Shown here: positions 1 through 6,689 of the stretch, one piece after another
Numbering within the stretch: the stretch's first letter is position 1
Layout of the letters: every line of letters starts with the position of its first letter
Assembly (NCBI GenBank): GCA_003446655.1
Contig: DMCZ01000192.1
Location: forward strand, 1,175 to 8,822
Direction: 5' to 3'
Source of the DNA: Thauera sp.
Lineage (GTDB): Bacteria; Pseudomonadota; Gammaproteobacteria; Burkholderiales; Rhodocyclaceae
Length of the DNA: 7,648 nucleotides
Made by a program: the position numbers and the translations under genes
Notes under the pieces: model-generated
Told to the model about the DNA's origin: nothing
Databases searched by the model: none
What the model saw: only the letters and a program-made list of their open reading frames with translations

Positions 1-671
1 ATCGCCGAGTGGCCGGCCTTGGTCACCGACAGGAAATGGTGCGGCGCCTGCGCGGCCTTGATCGCGTCGGCGGCGATGCGCAGGTTGCCGTCGGTGCCGT
101 TCTTGAAGCCGACCGGGCACGACAGGCCGGAAGCGAGCTCGCGGTGCACCTGGCTTTCGGTGGTGCGCGCGCCGATCGCCCCCCAGGAGATCAGGTCGGC
201 GATGTACTGCGGCGTGATCATGTCGAGGAACTCGGTGCCGGCCGGCAGACCGAGCTCGTTGACCTCCCAGAGCAGTTTGCGCGCCAGGCGCACGCCGTCG
301 TTGATGCGGAAGCTGTTGTCGAGCCCGGGGTCGTTGATCAGCCCCTTCCAGCCCACGGTGGTGCGCGGCTTCTCGAAGTAGACGCGCATCACGATCAGCA
401 GGTCGTCCTTGCGGCGATCGGCCTCGGCCTTGAGCTTGTGGGCGTACTCCATCGCCGCCTTCGGATCGTGGATGGAACACGGCCCGATCACCACCAGCAG
501 GCGGTCGTCGGCGCCGTAGAGGATGCGGTGGATCGCCTGGCGCGCCTCGTAGGCCACCTCGGCCGCCCTGGGCGTGGCCGGGAATTCGCGCAGCACGTGC
601 GCGGGCGGGACGAGTTCCTTGATCTCGGCGATGCGGACGTCGTCGATATGCATTTTCATTGAGGCGGTCAT
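1..671 (-). CDS. aroG: 3-deoxy-7-phosphoheptulonate (DAHP) synthase, 3' end cut by window edge
   Basis: Condenses phosphoenolpyruvate with erythrose 4-phosphate, the first step of the shikimate pathway to aromatic amino acids, in the cytoplasm. The 223 visible residues align closely, from memory, with E. coli AroG at a constant offset of four. GPCSIHDP (63-70) holds the metal-binding cysteine C65, and VYFEKPRTTVGWKG (97-110) holds the active-site lysine K101. FLDMITPQY (148-156) and ARTTESQVHRELASGLSCPV (168-187) follow. The N-terminal DDVRIAEIKEL arm and residues P154 and S184, which match positions tied to phenylalanine feedback in E. coli AroG, are present, so an allosteric rather than unregulated enzyme is likely. 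The family is about 350 residues, so roughly 130 are missing. The ATG at 671 is preferred over the in-frame ATGs at 659 and 653 because a weak AAGAG lies upstream of it and none lies before the others. Divergent from msrP. Confidence 0.96.
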   Translation of the reverse strand, partial: MTASMKMHIDDVRIAEIKELVPPAHVLREFPATPRAAEVAYEARQAIHRILYGADDRLLVVIGPCSIHDPKAAMEYAHKLKAEADRRKDDLLIVMRVYFEKPRTTVGWKGLINDPGLDNSFRINDGVRLARKLLWEVNELGLPAGTEFLDMITPQYIADLISWGAIGARTTESQVHRELASGLSCPVGFKNGTDGNLRIAADAIKAAQAPHHFLSVTKAGHSA

Positions 672-708
672 GCTGGGCTCTTGCTCGATGCGCTTGCGGG
701 GATCTGCG

Positions 709-714
709 ATTCTA
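709..714 (-). promoter_or_regulatory. candidate -10 box for aroG (TAGAAT)
   Basis: Read on the minus strand this is TAGAAT, five of six matches to TATAAT, 38 bases upstream of the aroG ATG. It predicts a leader of about 30 bases. No good -35 hexamer lies 16-18 bases further upstream; that spot is occupied by the inverted repeat at 723-747. Inference from sequence only. Confidence 0.4.
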
Positions 715-722
715 GCGGAAAG

Positions 723-747
723 GCGTGCCGGGCTGCGTACGGCACGC
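723..747. repeat. 8-bp perfect inverted repeat upstream of aroG
   Basis: GCGTGCCG (723-730) and CGGCACGC (740-747) are perfect inverted copies around a 9-base spacer, extendable by one G.T and one A-T pair. There is no T-run on either side, so a terminator is unlikely. It covers the expected -35 region of the proposed aroG promoter, which fits an operator. A chance G/C palindrome is also possible. Confidence 0.5.
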
Positions 748-819
748 TTCATGAGCGTGATGCGCTGAACCGATCGGCCTTTTCGCCGTCTGTTCGTACA
801 CACCTGCCGCAGGCCTCGC

Positions 820-831
820 GCGCCCGGGCGC
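820..831. repeat. 12-bp perfect palindrome in the msrP leader
   Basis: GCGCCCGGGCGC is fully self-complementary without a spacer. It lies 57 bases before the msrP start and overlaps the tandem repeat that begins at 828. It could be a binding site for a dimeric regulator, but such palindromes are not rare in DNA this G/C-rich. Confidence 0.45.
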
Positions 832-843
832 ACACGCGCACAC
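828..843. repeat. tandem GCGCACAC x2 in an alternating purine-pyrimidine stretch
   Basis: Two adjacent exact copies of GCGCACAC (828-835 and 836-843) sit inside 18 bases (828-845) of strict purine-pyrimidine alternation, the class of sequence that can adopt Z-form DNA under supercoiling. It lies in the region between the divergent aroG and msrP genes, shortly before msrP. I see no clear promoter hexamers for msrP in 750-888. Confidence 0.5.
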
Positions 844-888
844 GCCGTCCTGCCGCCTTGCCCCCCGTCACACCAGAGAACCTTCACC

Positions 889-1827
<939 letters not shown>

Positions 1828-1828
1828 A

Positions 1829-1859
1829 GCGGCCGTGCGGCCTGTACGCTGACGGCCGC
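1829..1859 (+). repeat. msrP-msrQ intergenic stem-loop
   Basis: GCGGCCGT (1829-1836) pairs perfectly with ACGGCCGC (1852-1859) around a 15-base loop, starting two bases after the msrP stop codon. The downstream bases are C/A rich with no T-run, so it does not look like an intrinsic terminator. It could stabilise the msrP message or tune msrQ expression within the operon. Confidence 0.5.
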
Positions 1860-1903
1860 CCACACGGCGCAAGCCACGCAACGATCCGCTGAAACACCTG
1901 CTG

Positions 1904-2584
1904 ATGAATCTCTCGCTTAAAACCCCCTCCGCCACGACGCTCTCCGCGATCAAGGCGCTCGTCTTCCTGCTGTGCCTGCTGCCGGCGGCAAACCTGGCGC
2001 TCGGCTGGCGCACGGACGCGCTCGGCGCGAATCCGATCGAAACCATCACCCGCGCGAGCGGCGAATGGGCGCTTCGCCTGCTGCTGATCACGCTCGCAGT
2101 CACGCCGCTGCGCCGTCTCACCGGCCTGCACTGGCTGCTGCGGCTGCGCCGCATGCTGGGGCTCTATGTTTTCGCCTACGCCGCCGCACACTTCGCCATC
2201 TATCTGTGGCTGGACCAGTTCTTCGACTGGCGCGCAATCGCGCTCGACATCCTCGAGCGCCCCTTCATCACCGTCGGTTTCGCCGCCTTCGTGTTGCTGG
2301 TTCCGCTCGCGGCGACCTCGAACAGCTACGCGATCCGCCGCCTCGGCGGGCGCAGGTGGCAGTCGCTGCACCGCTCGGTCTACGGCATCGCCATCCTGGC
2401 GGTGGTGCATTTCTGGTGGCTGGTGAAGGCCGACGTGCTCGAGCCCGCGCTCTACGCATTGATCCTTGCGGCGCTGCTCGGCGCGCGCGCGTGGTGGCGC
2501 GAACTGGAGCGCCGCCGGCAGCTGTCGGTGCCGCCGCCGGCAAAGCACCTGCAGCGGCCGGTGATCAGGATCGTGCCGAAATAG
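1904..2584 (+). CDS. msrQ: MsrQ, haem-binding inner-membrane partner of MsrP
   Basis: Polytopic cytochrome b-type protein of the ferric-reductase-like family (formerly YedZ) that passes electrons from the respiratory chain or flavin reductase to periplasmic MsrP. The 226 residues show about six hydrophobic segments (roughly 15-34, 53-68, 85-104, 121-137, 158-174 and 178-196). Histidines H96 (AAAHFAIY), H156 (LHRSVY) and H169 (VVHFWW) fall in the contexts of the haem-ligand histidines of E. coli MsrQ, with the same 13-residue gap between the last two. The tail after 200 is basic and proline-rich. The ATG has no clear ribosome site, so translation may depend on msrP. Its last 20 bases overlap the 3' end of the methyltransferase on the other strand. 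Confidence 0.95.
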   Translation: MNLSLKTPSATTLSAIKALVFLLCLLPAANLALGWRTDALGANPIETITRASGEWALRLLLITLAVTPLRRLTGLHWLLRLRRMLGLYVFAYAAAHFAIYLWLDQFFDWRAIALDILERPFITVGFAAFVLLVPLAATSNSYAIRRLGGRRWQSLHRSVYGIAILAVVHFWWLVKADVLEPALYALILAALLGARAWWRELERRRQLSVPPPAKHLQRPVIRIVPK

Positions 2585-3908
2585 CGAGCCGCCACAAGGA
2601 TGTGCGCTCCGCCGCCCTTGCGGCGTGCAGCGGATCGTCGGCATCGCTCGCCTTGGGATGACGGGGGCGGATTTCCTCGCGTCCGATCACCTTCAGGCCA
2701 GCCAGCTCGATCCAGCCGAGCAGCTCCGCCCTCGTGCGCAGGCCGAGGTGTTCGGCCAGATCGGAGAGGATGAGCCATCCCTCGCCGCTCTCCTCCAGAT
2801 GCGCCGCGAGCCCGACAAGGAAGCCGCGCAGCATGCGGTTTTCGGGGTCGTACACCGCGTATTCGATGGCCGAGCTCGGCTTGGCGGGCACCCACGGCGG
2901 ATTGCACACGACCAGGGGCGCACGGCCGGGTGGAAAGAGGTCGGCCAGCATCAGCTCGACCCGTCCCGCCTCCCCCGCCGCGCTCGGCGCTGCCGCATGA
3001 TCCGGCGCCGTGTAGAGCAGACCCAGGCGCGTGAGGTTCTCGCGTGCGCAGCCGAGCGCCCGCAGCGACACATCGGTAGCGACCACCCTGCGCACGCCGC
3101 GGCGCGCCAGCAGCGCCGGAATGACGCCGGTGCCAGTGCCGATGTCGAAGGCGAGCGCGGTCGACGGCAGCGGGGCGCGCGCAATGAGGTCGAGATATTC
3201 GCCACGGATGGGCGAATACACGCCATACCAAGGGTGGATGCGATCACCAAGCGCTGGTACCAGGACCCCCTTGCGCCGCCACTCGTGGGCGCCGATCAAC
3301 CCGAGCAGCTCGCGCAGCGACATCACGAACGGTGCGTCGGCGAGATCCGCATCCGGGGTGGCGGCGACCGCCTCGGCGATCACCTCAGCCACCGCAGGCG
3401 CGCGCCGCAGCGGGATGCGCGCGCCTGCCTCGAAGGGGATCAGCAGCATGCCGAGCGTTCGCGCCCGCTGGGCCTGCGCCATGCGGTGCAGGTGGAAGGC
3501 TTCGGCGGCGGACGCGGGCGCCTTCGCACGCTTGCGCGGCCGGCCGTCGGCGCGCCGCGCCATCGCCTGCAGCAGCTGGCGGGCGTTGTGGTAGTCGCCG
3601 CGCCACAGCAGCGCAGTGCCCTCGCAGGCCAGCCGCCAGGCGGCGTCGGCCTTCATCGTGTCGTCGGCAACCACCACCCGGCGCGGCGGCGCCTGACCGC
3701 TCTCCGAGCGCCAGCGGGCGCGGCAGGCGCGCGCCGGGCCCTCGGCACCTGCGGGCTCCTCCCACACGAGCTGCACGGGCTCGGCGGGCGCACGGACCGC
3801 CGGCGTGCGAGGTGCAGCGCGCGTCACCGGCCTGACGTCAGCCTCTGCCGAAGCGGCGTCGCCGGCCGCGTTTGCAGCACGACCGAGAGCTTCGTTCACC
3901 GCCTTCAA
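2565..3908 (-). CDS. class I SAM-dependent methyltransferase, substrate unknown
   Basis: Up to 447 residues. The C-terminal half is a Rossmann methyltransferase: AFDIGTGTGVIPALLARRG (253-271) is the SAM-binding motif I, D279 in VVATDVS is the likely ribose-binding acid, LADLF (321-325) follows, and VVCNPPWVP (333-341) is the NPPY-type motif IV. NPPW/NPPY motifs are typical of enzymes methylating amide or exocyclic nitrogens, such as PrmC and several rRNA/tRNA methyltransferases, so a translation-apparatus target is an inference. Residues 1-80 are Ala/Pro/Arg-rich, low in complexity and probably disordered; a helical block (about 86-120) comes next. The TTG start overlaps the mogA stop as TTGA. 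The GTG at 3899 (codon 4) has AGGG at a better distance and may be the true start. ATG 3656 lacks a ribosome site. Last gene of a minus-strand set after mogA. Confidence 0.8.
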   Translation of the reverse strand: MKAVNEALGRAANAAGDAASAEADVRPVTRAAPRTPAVRAPAEPVQLVWEEPAGAEGPARACRARWRSESGQAPPRRVVVADDTMKADAAWRLACEGTALLWRGDYHNARQLLQAMARRADGRPRKRAKAPASAAEAFHLHRMAQAQRARTLGMLLIPFEAGARIPLRRAPAVAEVIAEAVAATPDADLADAPFVMSLRELLGLIGAHEWRRKGVLVPALGDRIHPWYGVYSPIRGEYLDLIARAPLPSTALAFDIGTGTGVIPALLARRGVRRVVATDVSLRALGCARENLTRLGLLYTAPDHAAAPSAAGEAGRVELMLADLFPPGRAPLVVCNPPWVPAKPSSAIEYAVYDPENRMLRGFLVGLAAHLEESGEGWLILSDLAEHLGLRTRAELLGWIELAGLKVIGREEIRPRHPKASDADDPLHAARAAERTSLWRLAISARS

Positions 3909-4495
3909 CCCTGCTTCGGCCGGAGCGCCTGCTTGGGCCGGAAGGCCTTGATCACCGTATCGTCGGTCTCGACGTAGGGCCCCCCGATGAGATCGATGCA
4001 GTAAGGGACCGCGGCGAAGATGCCGAGGTGGCGCACACTACCGTCGGCATCACGAACACCTTCGAGCGTTTCGCGGATCGACTTCGGCTGCCCGGGCAAA
4101 TTGACGATGAGGCACTGGCCCCGGATCACTGCAACCTGGCGCGACAGAATCGCCGTCGGCACAAAGTTCAGGCTGATGCGGCGCATTTCCTCGCCGAAGC
4201 CGGGCATCTCCTTGTCGCCGATGGCCAGCGTGGCCTCGGGGGTGACGTCACGCACCGCCGGCCCGGTGCCACCGGTGGTGAGCACCAGGTTGCAACCGAC
4301 CTGATCGACCAGCTCGACGAGCGTGCGTTCGATCAGCGCGCGCTCGTCCGGGATCAGACGCGTCTCTGCGGTCCAAGGAGAGGTCAGCGCCTTGCCGAGC
4401 CAGTCCGTCAGCGCGGGAATGCCCTGGTCCTGGTAGGTGCCGTCGGAGGCGCGGTCGCTGATCGACACCAGGCCGATGCGGATGTGTTCAGTCAT
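3905..4495 (-). CDS. mogA: molybdopterin adenylyltransferase MogA
   Basis: Activates molybdopterin by adenylylation using ATP, preparing it for molybdate insertion by MoeA, in the cytoplasm. The 196-residue product matches E. coli MogA (195 aa) nearly end to end: IGLVSISDRASDGTYQDQGI (7-26), TRLIPDE (45-51), LVLTTGGTGPAVRDVTPEAT (70-89), MPGFGEEMRRISL (97-109), TAILSRQVAVIRG (114-126) and NLPGQPKSIRETLEGV (132-147). D50 and D83 correspond to catalytic Asp49 and Asp82 of the E. coli enzyme. ATG 4495 is chosen over an upstream in-frame ATG at 4537 because it aligns with the family start; the extra 14 residues would be atypical. The C-terminal tail contains a short duplication (RPKQALRPKQ). The stop overlaps the possible start of the methyltransferase; darP lies 78 bases upstream. 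Confidence 0.96.
   Translation of the reverse strand: MTEHIRIGLVSISDRASDGTYQDQGIPALTDWLGKALTSPWTAETRLIPDERALIERTLVELVDQVGCNLVLTTGGTGPAVRDVTPEATLAIGDKEMPGFGEEMRRISLNFVPTAILSRQVAVIRGQCLIVNLPGQPKSIRETLEGVRDADGSVRHLGIFAAVPYCIDLIGGPYVETDDTVIKAFRPKQALRPKQG
3910..3942 (-). repeat. 18-bp-period direct repeat at the mogA 3' end
   Basis: Positions 3910-3924 and 3928-3942 are 15-base direct copies differing at one base (3917/3935). They encode the duplicated RPKQ in the MogA tail. The copy nearer the stop supplies the AGGG that could serve as ribosome site for the GTG-3899 start of the methyltransferase. Confidence 0.65.
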
Positions 4496-4528
4496 GGGGT
4501 AGGTCTCTGCTCGATTGGGTTCGGGTGG

Positions 4529-4543
4529 TGCCGCCATGCGGCA
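4529..4543 (-). repeat. short hairpin between darP and mogA
   Basis: TGCCGC (4529-4534) and GCGGCA (4538-4543) form a perfect 6-bp stem with a 3-base loop, in the 78-base gap between darP and mogA. No U-run follows on the minus strand, so it is more likely a processing or stability element than a terminator. It may also be fortuitous. Confidence 0.35.
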
Positions 4544-4573
4544 ACGCGCCGCTCGACCTGACGGCGAGCGCGA

Positions 4574-5170
4574 TCAGTCTCCGGCACGCTCCGCCTCGTC
4601 GCTCGCCGCGGCCTGGGCATCGGCCTCCTCGGCCGCCTCCTGCGCGTCCTGCAACTCACGCAGCACGCGGAAGATCTCGCGGAAGGACTTGGGCGGCTTC
4701 GACGCTTCACGCTCCTTGAGCGCATTGCGGCGCAGCGTGCGCAGGTATTGCAGGTCGGCGTCGGGCCAGGTCTCGGCGATCGCGCCAAGGATCTGTTCAT
4801 CCTCGAGCAGTTGCTCGCGCAGACGCTCGAGGCGATGCATCTTGGCGATCTCGGTGGCGGAGTTGCCGGCGAACACCTCGAGCTGGGCCTGGATCGGCGC
4901 CGGGTCGATCTTGCGCATCAGCTTGCCGACGTACTGGAGCTGACGGCGGCGGGCTTCCATCTTGAAGCCCTGCGCGGCGCGGATCGCCTCGTAGAGCGTG
5001 TCCGGCAAGGGCACTTTCTTCAGGCGCTCGGGCGACAGCGCGACGAGCTGCTCGCCGAGATCCTGCAGCGCCTGCATCTCGCGCTTGCGGCTGCTCTTGC
5101 TGGGCGGCTCGAGAAAATCATCCTCGTCTTCAGGGGCGGATCGGCCGTGATGGCGTGAATCTGGGCGCAT
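4574..5170 (-). CDS. darP: ribosome-associated protein DarP (YjgA, DUF615)
   Basis: Small helical protein that in E. coli associates with late 50S ribosomal precursors and aids large-subunit maturation. The 198 residues carry the family hallmarks SKSSRKREMQALQDLGEQL (24-42), LSPERLKKVPLPDTLYEAI (45-63), EARRRQLQYVGKLMRKID (72-89), and a C-terminal helical part with LQYLRTLRRNALKE (140-153) and SFREIFRVLREL (162-173). An acidic, Ala/Glu-rich tail (172-198) ends the protein, slightly longer than in the 183-residue E. coli form. ATG 5170 is preferred over ATG 5224, because the likely -10 box lies between them and would leave 5224 untranscribed. There is no Shine-Dalgarno; instead a run of eight C lies just before the ATG. 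Divergent from pmbA, as in E. coli, and first gene of darP-mogA-methyltransferase. Confidence 0.95.
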   Translation of the reverse strand: MRPDSRHHGRSAPEDEDDFLEPPSKSSRKREMQALQDLGEQLVALSPERLKKVPLPDTLYEAIRAAQGFKMEARRRQLQYVGKLMRKIDPAPIQAQLEVFAGNSATEIAKMHRLERLREQLLEDEQILGAIAETWPDADLQYLRTLRRNALKEREASKPPKSFREIFRVLRELQDAQEAAEEADAQAAASDEAERAGD

Positions 5171-5204
5171 TGCGTGCGGGGGGGGCTGGCTGGATCGGGT
5201 TAAG

Positions 5205-5210
5205 ATTATA
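5205..5210 (-). promoter_or_regulatory. perfect -10 box (TATAAT) for darP
   Basis: On the minus strand this is TATAAT, 34 bases upstream of the darP ATG, predicting a leader of about 28 bases. No good -35 hexamer lies at 16-18 bases. The surrounding A/T-rich patch is the only one in the 65-base divergent darP/pmbA gap and probably also hosts the pmbA promoter on the plus strand, whose hexamers I cannot assign. Confidence 0.55.
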
Positions 5211-5235
5211 TCCTTTGCACGCATCCAGCCCGCCC

Positions 5236-6582
5236 ATGTCCAGCCCAGGCTTCTCCTTTTCCCAGGCGCATCTCGCCGAGATCGCCAGCGACATCCTCAA
5301 GTACGCGAAAAAGCACGGCGCCTCCGCATGCGAAACCGACGTCTCCGAGGGTTTCGGCCAGTCGGTCGCGGTGCGCAAGGGCGAGGTCGACACCATCGAG
5401 TACAACCGCGACAAGGGCGTAGGCATTACCGTCTATCTAGGCCAGCAGCGTGGCTATGCGAGCACCTCGGATTTCTCGAAGAAGGCGCTCAAGGCCACGG
5501 TGGAGGCGGCGCTGTCCATCGCCCGCTTCACCGCCCCTGACCCCTGTGCGGGCCTGGCGGACGCGGCGCTGATGGCAAAGCCCGGGGACATGCCCGGGCT
5601 CGACCTCTTCCACCCCTGGCAGATCGACGTCGGCGAGGCGATTGAACTCGCGCGCCGCTGCGAGGACGCCGCCTTTGCGGTGAGCCCGAAGATCACCAAC
5701 TCCGAAGGCGCCAATACCTCGATCCAGCAGTCGCACTTCGTGTCGGCCAACAGCCATGGCTTCGTCGGTGGTTACGCTACCACCCGCCACGGGCTGTCGT
5801 GCTCGGTGATCGCCGGCGAAGGTGATGCCATGCAGCGCGAGTACTGGTACGACTCGCGCCGCGACCCGGCCGAGCTGATGGCACCGGAGGACATCGGCCG
5901 CCTCGCCGGCGAGCGCGCGCTGGCGCGCCTGGGCGCGAAGAAGATCCGCACCTGCGAAGTACCGGTGATCTTCGAGGCACCGCTCGCGGTGGCGCTGGTG
6001 GGCAACTTCGTGCAGGCGGTGAGCGGCGGCTCGCTCTACCGCAAGTCGAGCTTCCTCCTTGACAGCCTCGGCCAGCAGGTGTTTTCGCCCGTGGTGAGCA
6101 TCTCGGAGCGCCCCCACCTGAAGAAAGGGTTCGGCTCCAGCCCCTTCGACAGCGACGGCGTCGCCACCCGCGACCGCGAGGTGGTCACCGATGGTGTGCT
6201 CAACGGCTACTTCCTCTCCACCTACTCGGCACGCAAGCTCGGCATGCCGACCACCGGCAACGCGGGTGGCTCGCATAACCTCATCGTCAAGCCGGGTGAG
6301 CAGGACCTTGGCGGCCTCATCAGGCAGATGGACAAGGGCTTGCTGGTCACCGAATTGCTTGGCCACGGCGTGAATTACGTCACGGGCGATTACTCGCGCG
6401 GTGCGGCAGGCTTCTGGGTAGAGAAGGGAAAGATCAAGCACGCCGTCGAGGAGGTCACCATCGCCGGCAACCTGCGCGAGATGTTCCGCAACATCGTCGC
6501 GGTGGGTAACGACGCCTTGCCGCGCGGCGCCAAGTTGTGCGGGTCGGTGCTGATCGAGCGCATGAAGGTCGCAGGCCGCTGA
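5236..6582 (+). CDS. pmbA: metalloprotease-complex subunit PmbA (TldE)
   Basis: Partner of TldD in the TldD/TldE heterodimeric protease, known in E. coli for microcin B17 maturation and degradation of the CcdA antitoxin. The 448-residue length matches E. coli PmbA (450). Supporting blocks are AVRKGEVDTIEYNRDKGVGI (45-64), the central AVSGGSLYRKSSFLLDSLG (261-279), FDSDGVATRDREVV (304-317), LNGYFLSTYSARKLGMPTTG (322-341) and LGHGVNYVTGDYSRGAAGFW (375-394). No HExxxH zinc motif is present, as expected for TldE rather than TldD, so activity would need a TldD encoded elsewhere. ATG 5236 fits the family N-terminus; the in-frame ATG at 5155 would add 27 residues inside darP. No Shine-Dalgarno is visible. 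A divergent pmbA-darP pair is also found in E. coli. Confidence 0.96.
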   Translation: MSSPGFSFSQAHLAEIASDILKYAKKHGASACETDVSEGFGQSVAVRKGEVDTIEYNRDKGVGITVYLGQQRGYASTSDFSKKALKATVEAALSIARFTAPDPCAGLADAALMAKPGDMPGLDLFHPWQIDVGEAIELARRCEDAAFAVSPKITNSEGANTSIQQSHFVSANSHGFVGGYATTRHGLSCSVIAGEGDAMQREYWYDSRRDPAELMAPEDIGRLAGERALARLGAKKIRTCEVPVIFEAPLAVALVGNFVQAVSGGSLYRKSSFLLDSLGQQVFSPVVSISERPHLKKGFGSSPFDSDGVATRDREVVTDGVLNGYFLSTYSARKLGMPTTGNAGGSHNLIVKPGEQDLGGLIRQMDKGLLVTELLGHGVNYVTGDYSRGAAGFWVEKGKIKHAVEEVTIAGNLREMFRNIVAVGNDALPRGAKLCGSVLIERMKVAGR

Positions 6583-6611
6583 AAAGCGTCAGCACGGCCT
6601 GGCTGTACAGG

Positions 6612-6634
6612 TGGCGGCCCTCGTGTTGCCGCCA
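6612..6634. repeat. 7-bp inverted repeat between pmbA and the TRAP gene
   Basis: TGGCGGC (6612-6618) and GCCGCCA (6628-6634) are perfect inverted copies with a 9-base spacer. It lies 30 bases past pmbA and ends 10 bases before the proposed -10 box, covering the -35 region. With no T-run it is a weaker terminator candidate than operator candidate. Confidence 0.45.
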
Positions 6635-6644
6635 TGGCGCGGTC

Positions 6645-6650
6645 TATAAT
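6645..6650 (+). promoter_or_regulatory. perfect -10 box (TATAAT) for the TRAP binding-protein gene
   Basis: TATAAT, 39 bases before the GTG start, predicts a leader of about 32 bases. The nearest -35-like TTGCCG (6626-6631) is only 13 bases upstream, too close for a standard sigma-70 promoter, so the gene may need an activator or the -35 may be degenerate. A promoter here would make this gene independent of pmbA. Confidence 0.55.
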
Positions 6651-6678
6651 CGATCCGTTATATTTCACACGCAACCGC

Positions 6679-6684
6679 AAGGAG
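6679..6684 (+). promoter_or_regulatory. strong ribosome binding site AAGGAG deciding a GTG start
   Basis: AAGGAG lies five bases before GTG 6690. It is the best Shine-Dalgarno in the window and fixes the start, since no in-frame ATG lies nearby. Confidence 0.85.
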
Positions 6685-6689
6685 AAACC

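Noticed and set aside
9..662. 217-codon plus-strand open frame opposite aroG
   Set aside because: The minus strand encodes unmistakable AroG across this whole stretch.
1829..1859. Intrinsic terminator after msrP
   Set aside because: The stem is good but no T-run follows, and msrQ, its obligate partner, comes next on the same strand.
2625..3977. 450-codon plus-strand open frame opposite the methyltransferase
   Set aside because: As long as the real gene, but the minus strand has clear SAM-binding and NPPW motifs while this translation is basic, His/Arg-rich and unrecognisable.
5155..5235. 27-residue N-terminal extension of PmbA from ATG 5155
   Set aside because: Would start inside darP and upstream of any plausible promoter; family homology begins at ATG 5236.
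5437..6441. 334-codon minus-strand open frame opposite pmbA
   Set aside because: Fully antisense to conserved pmbA, no domain signature.
6659..6664. Second -10 box (TATATT) for the TRAP gene
   Set aside because: No -35 at proper spacing and a weaker match than TATAAT at 6645; cannot be separated from an A/T-rich leader.
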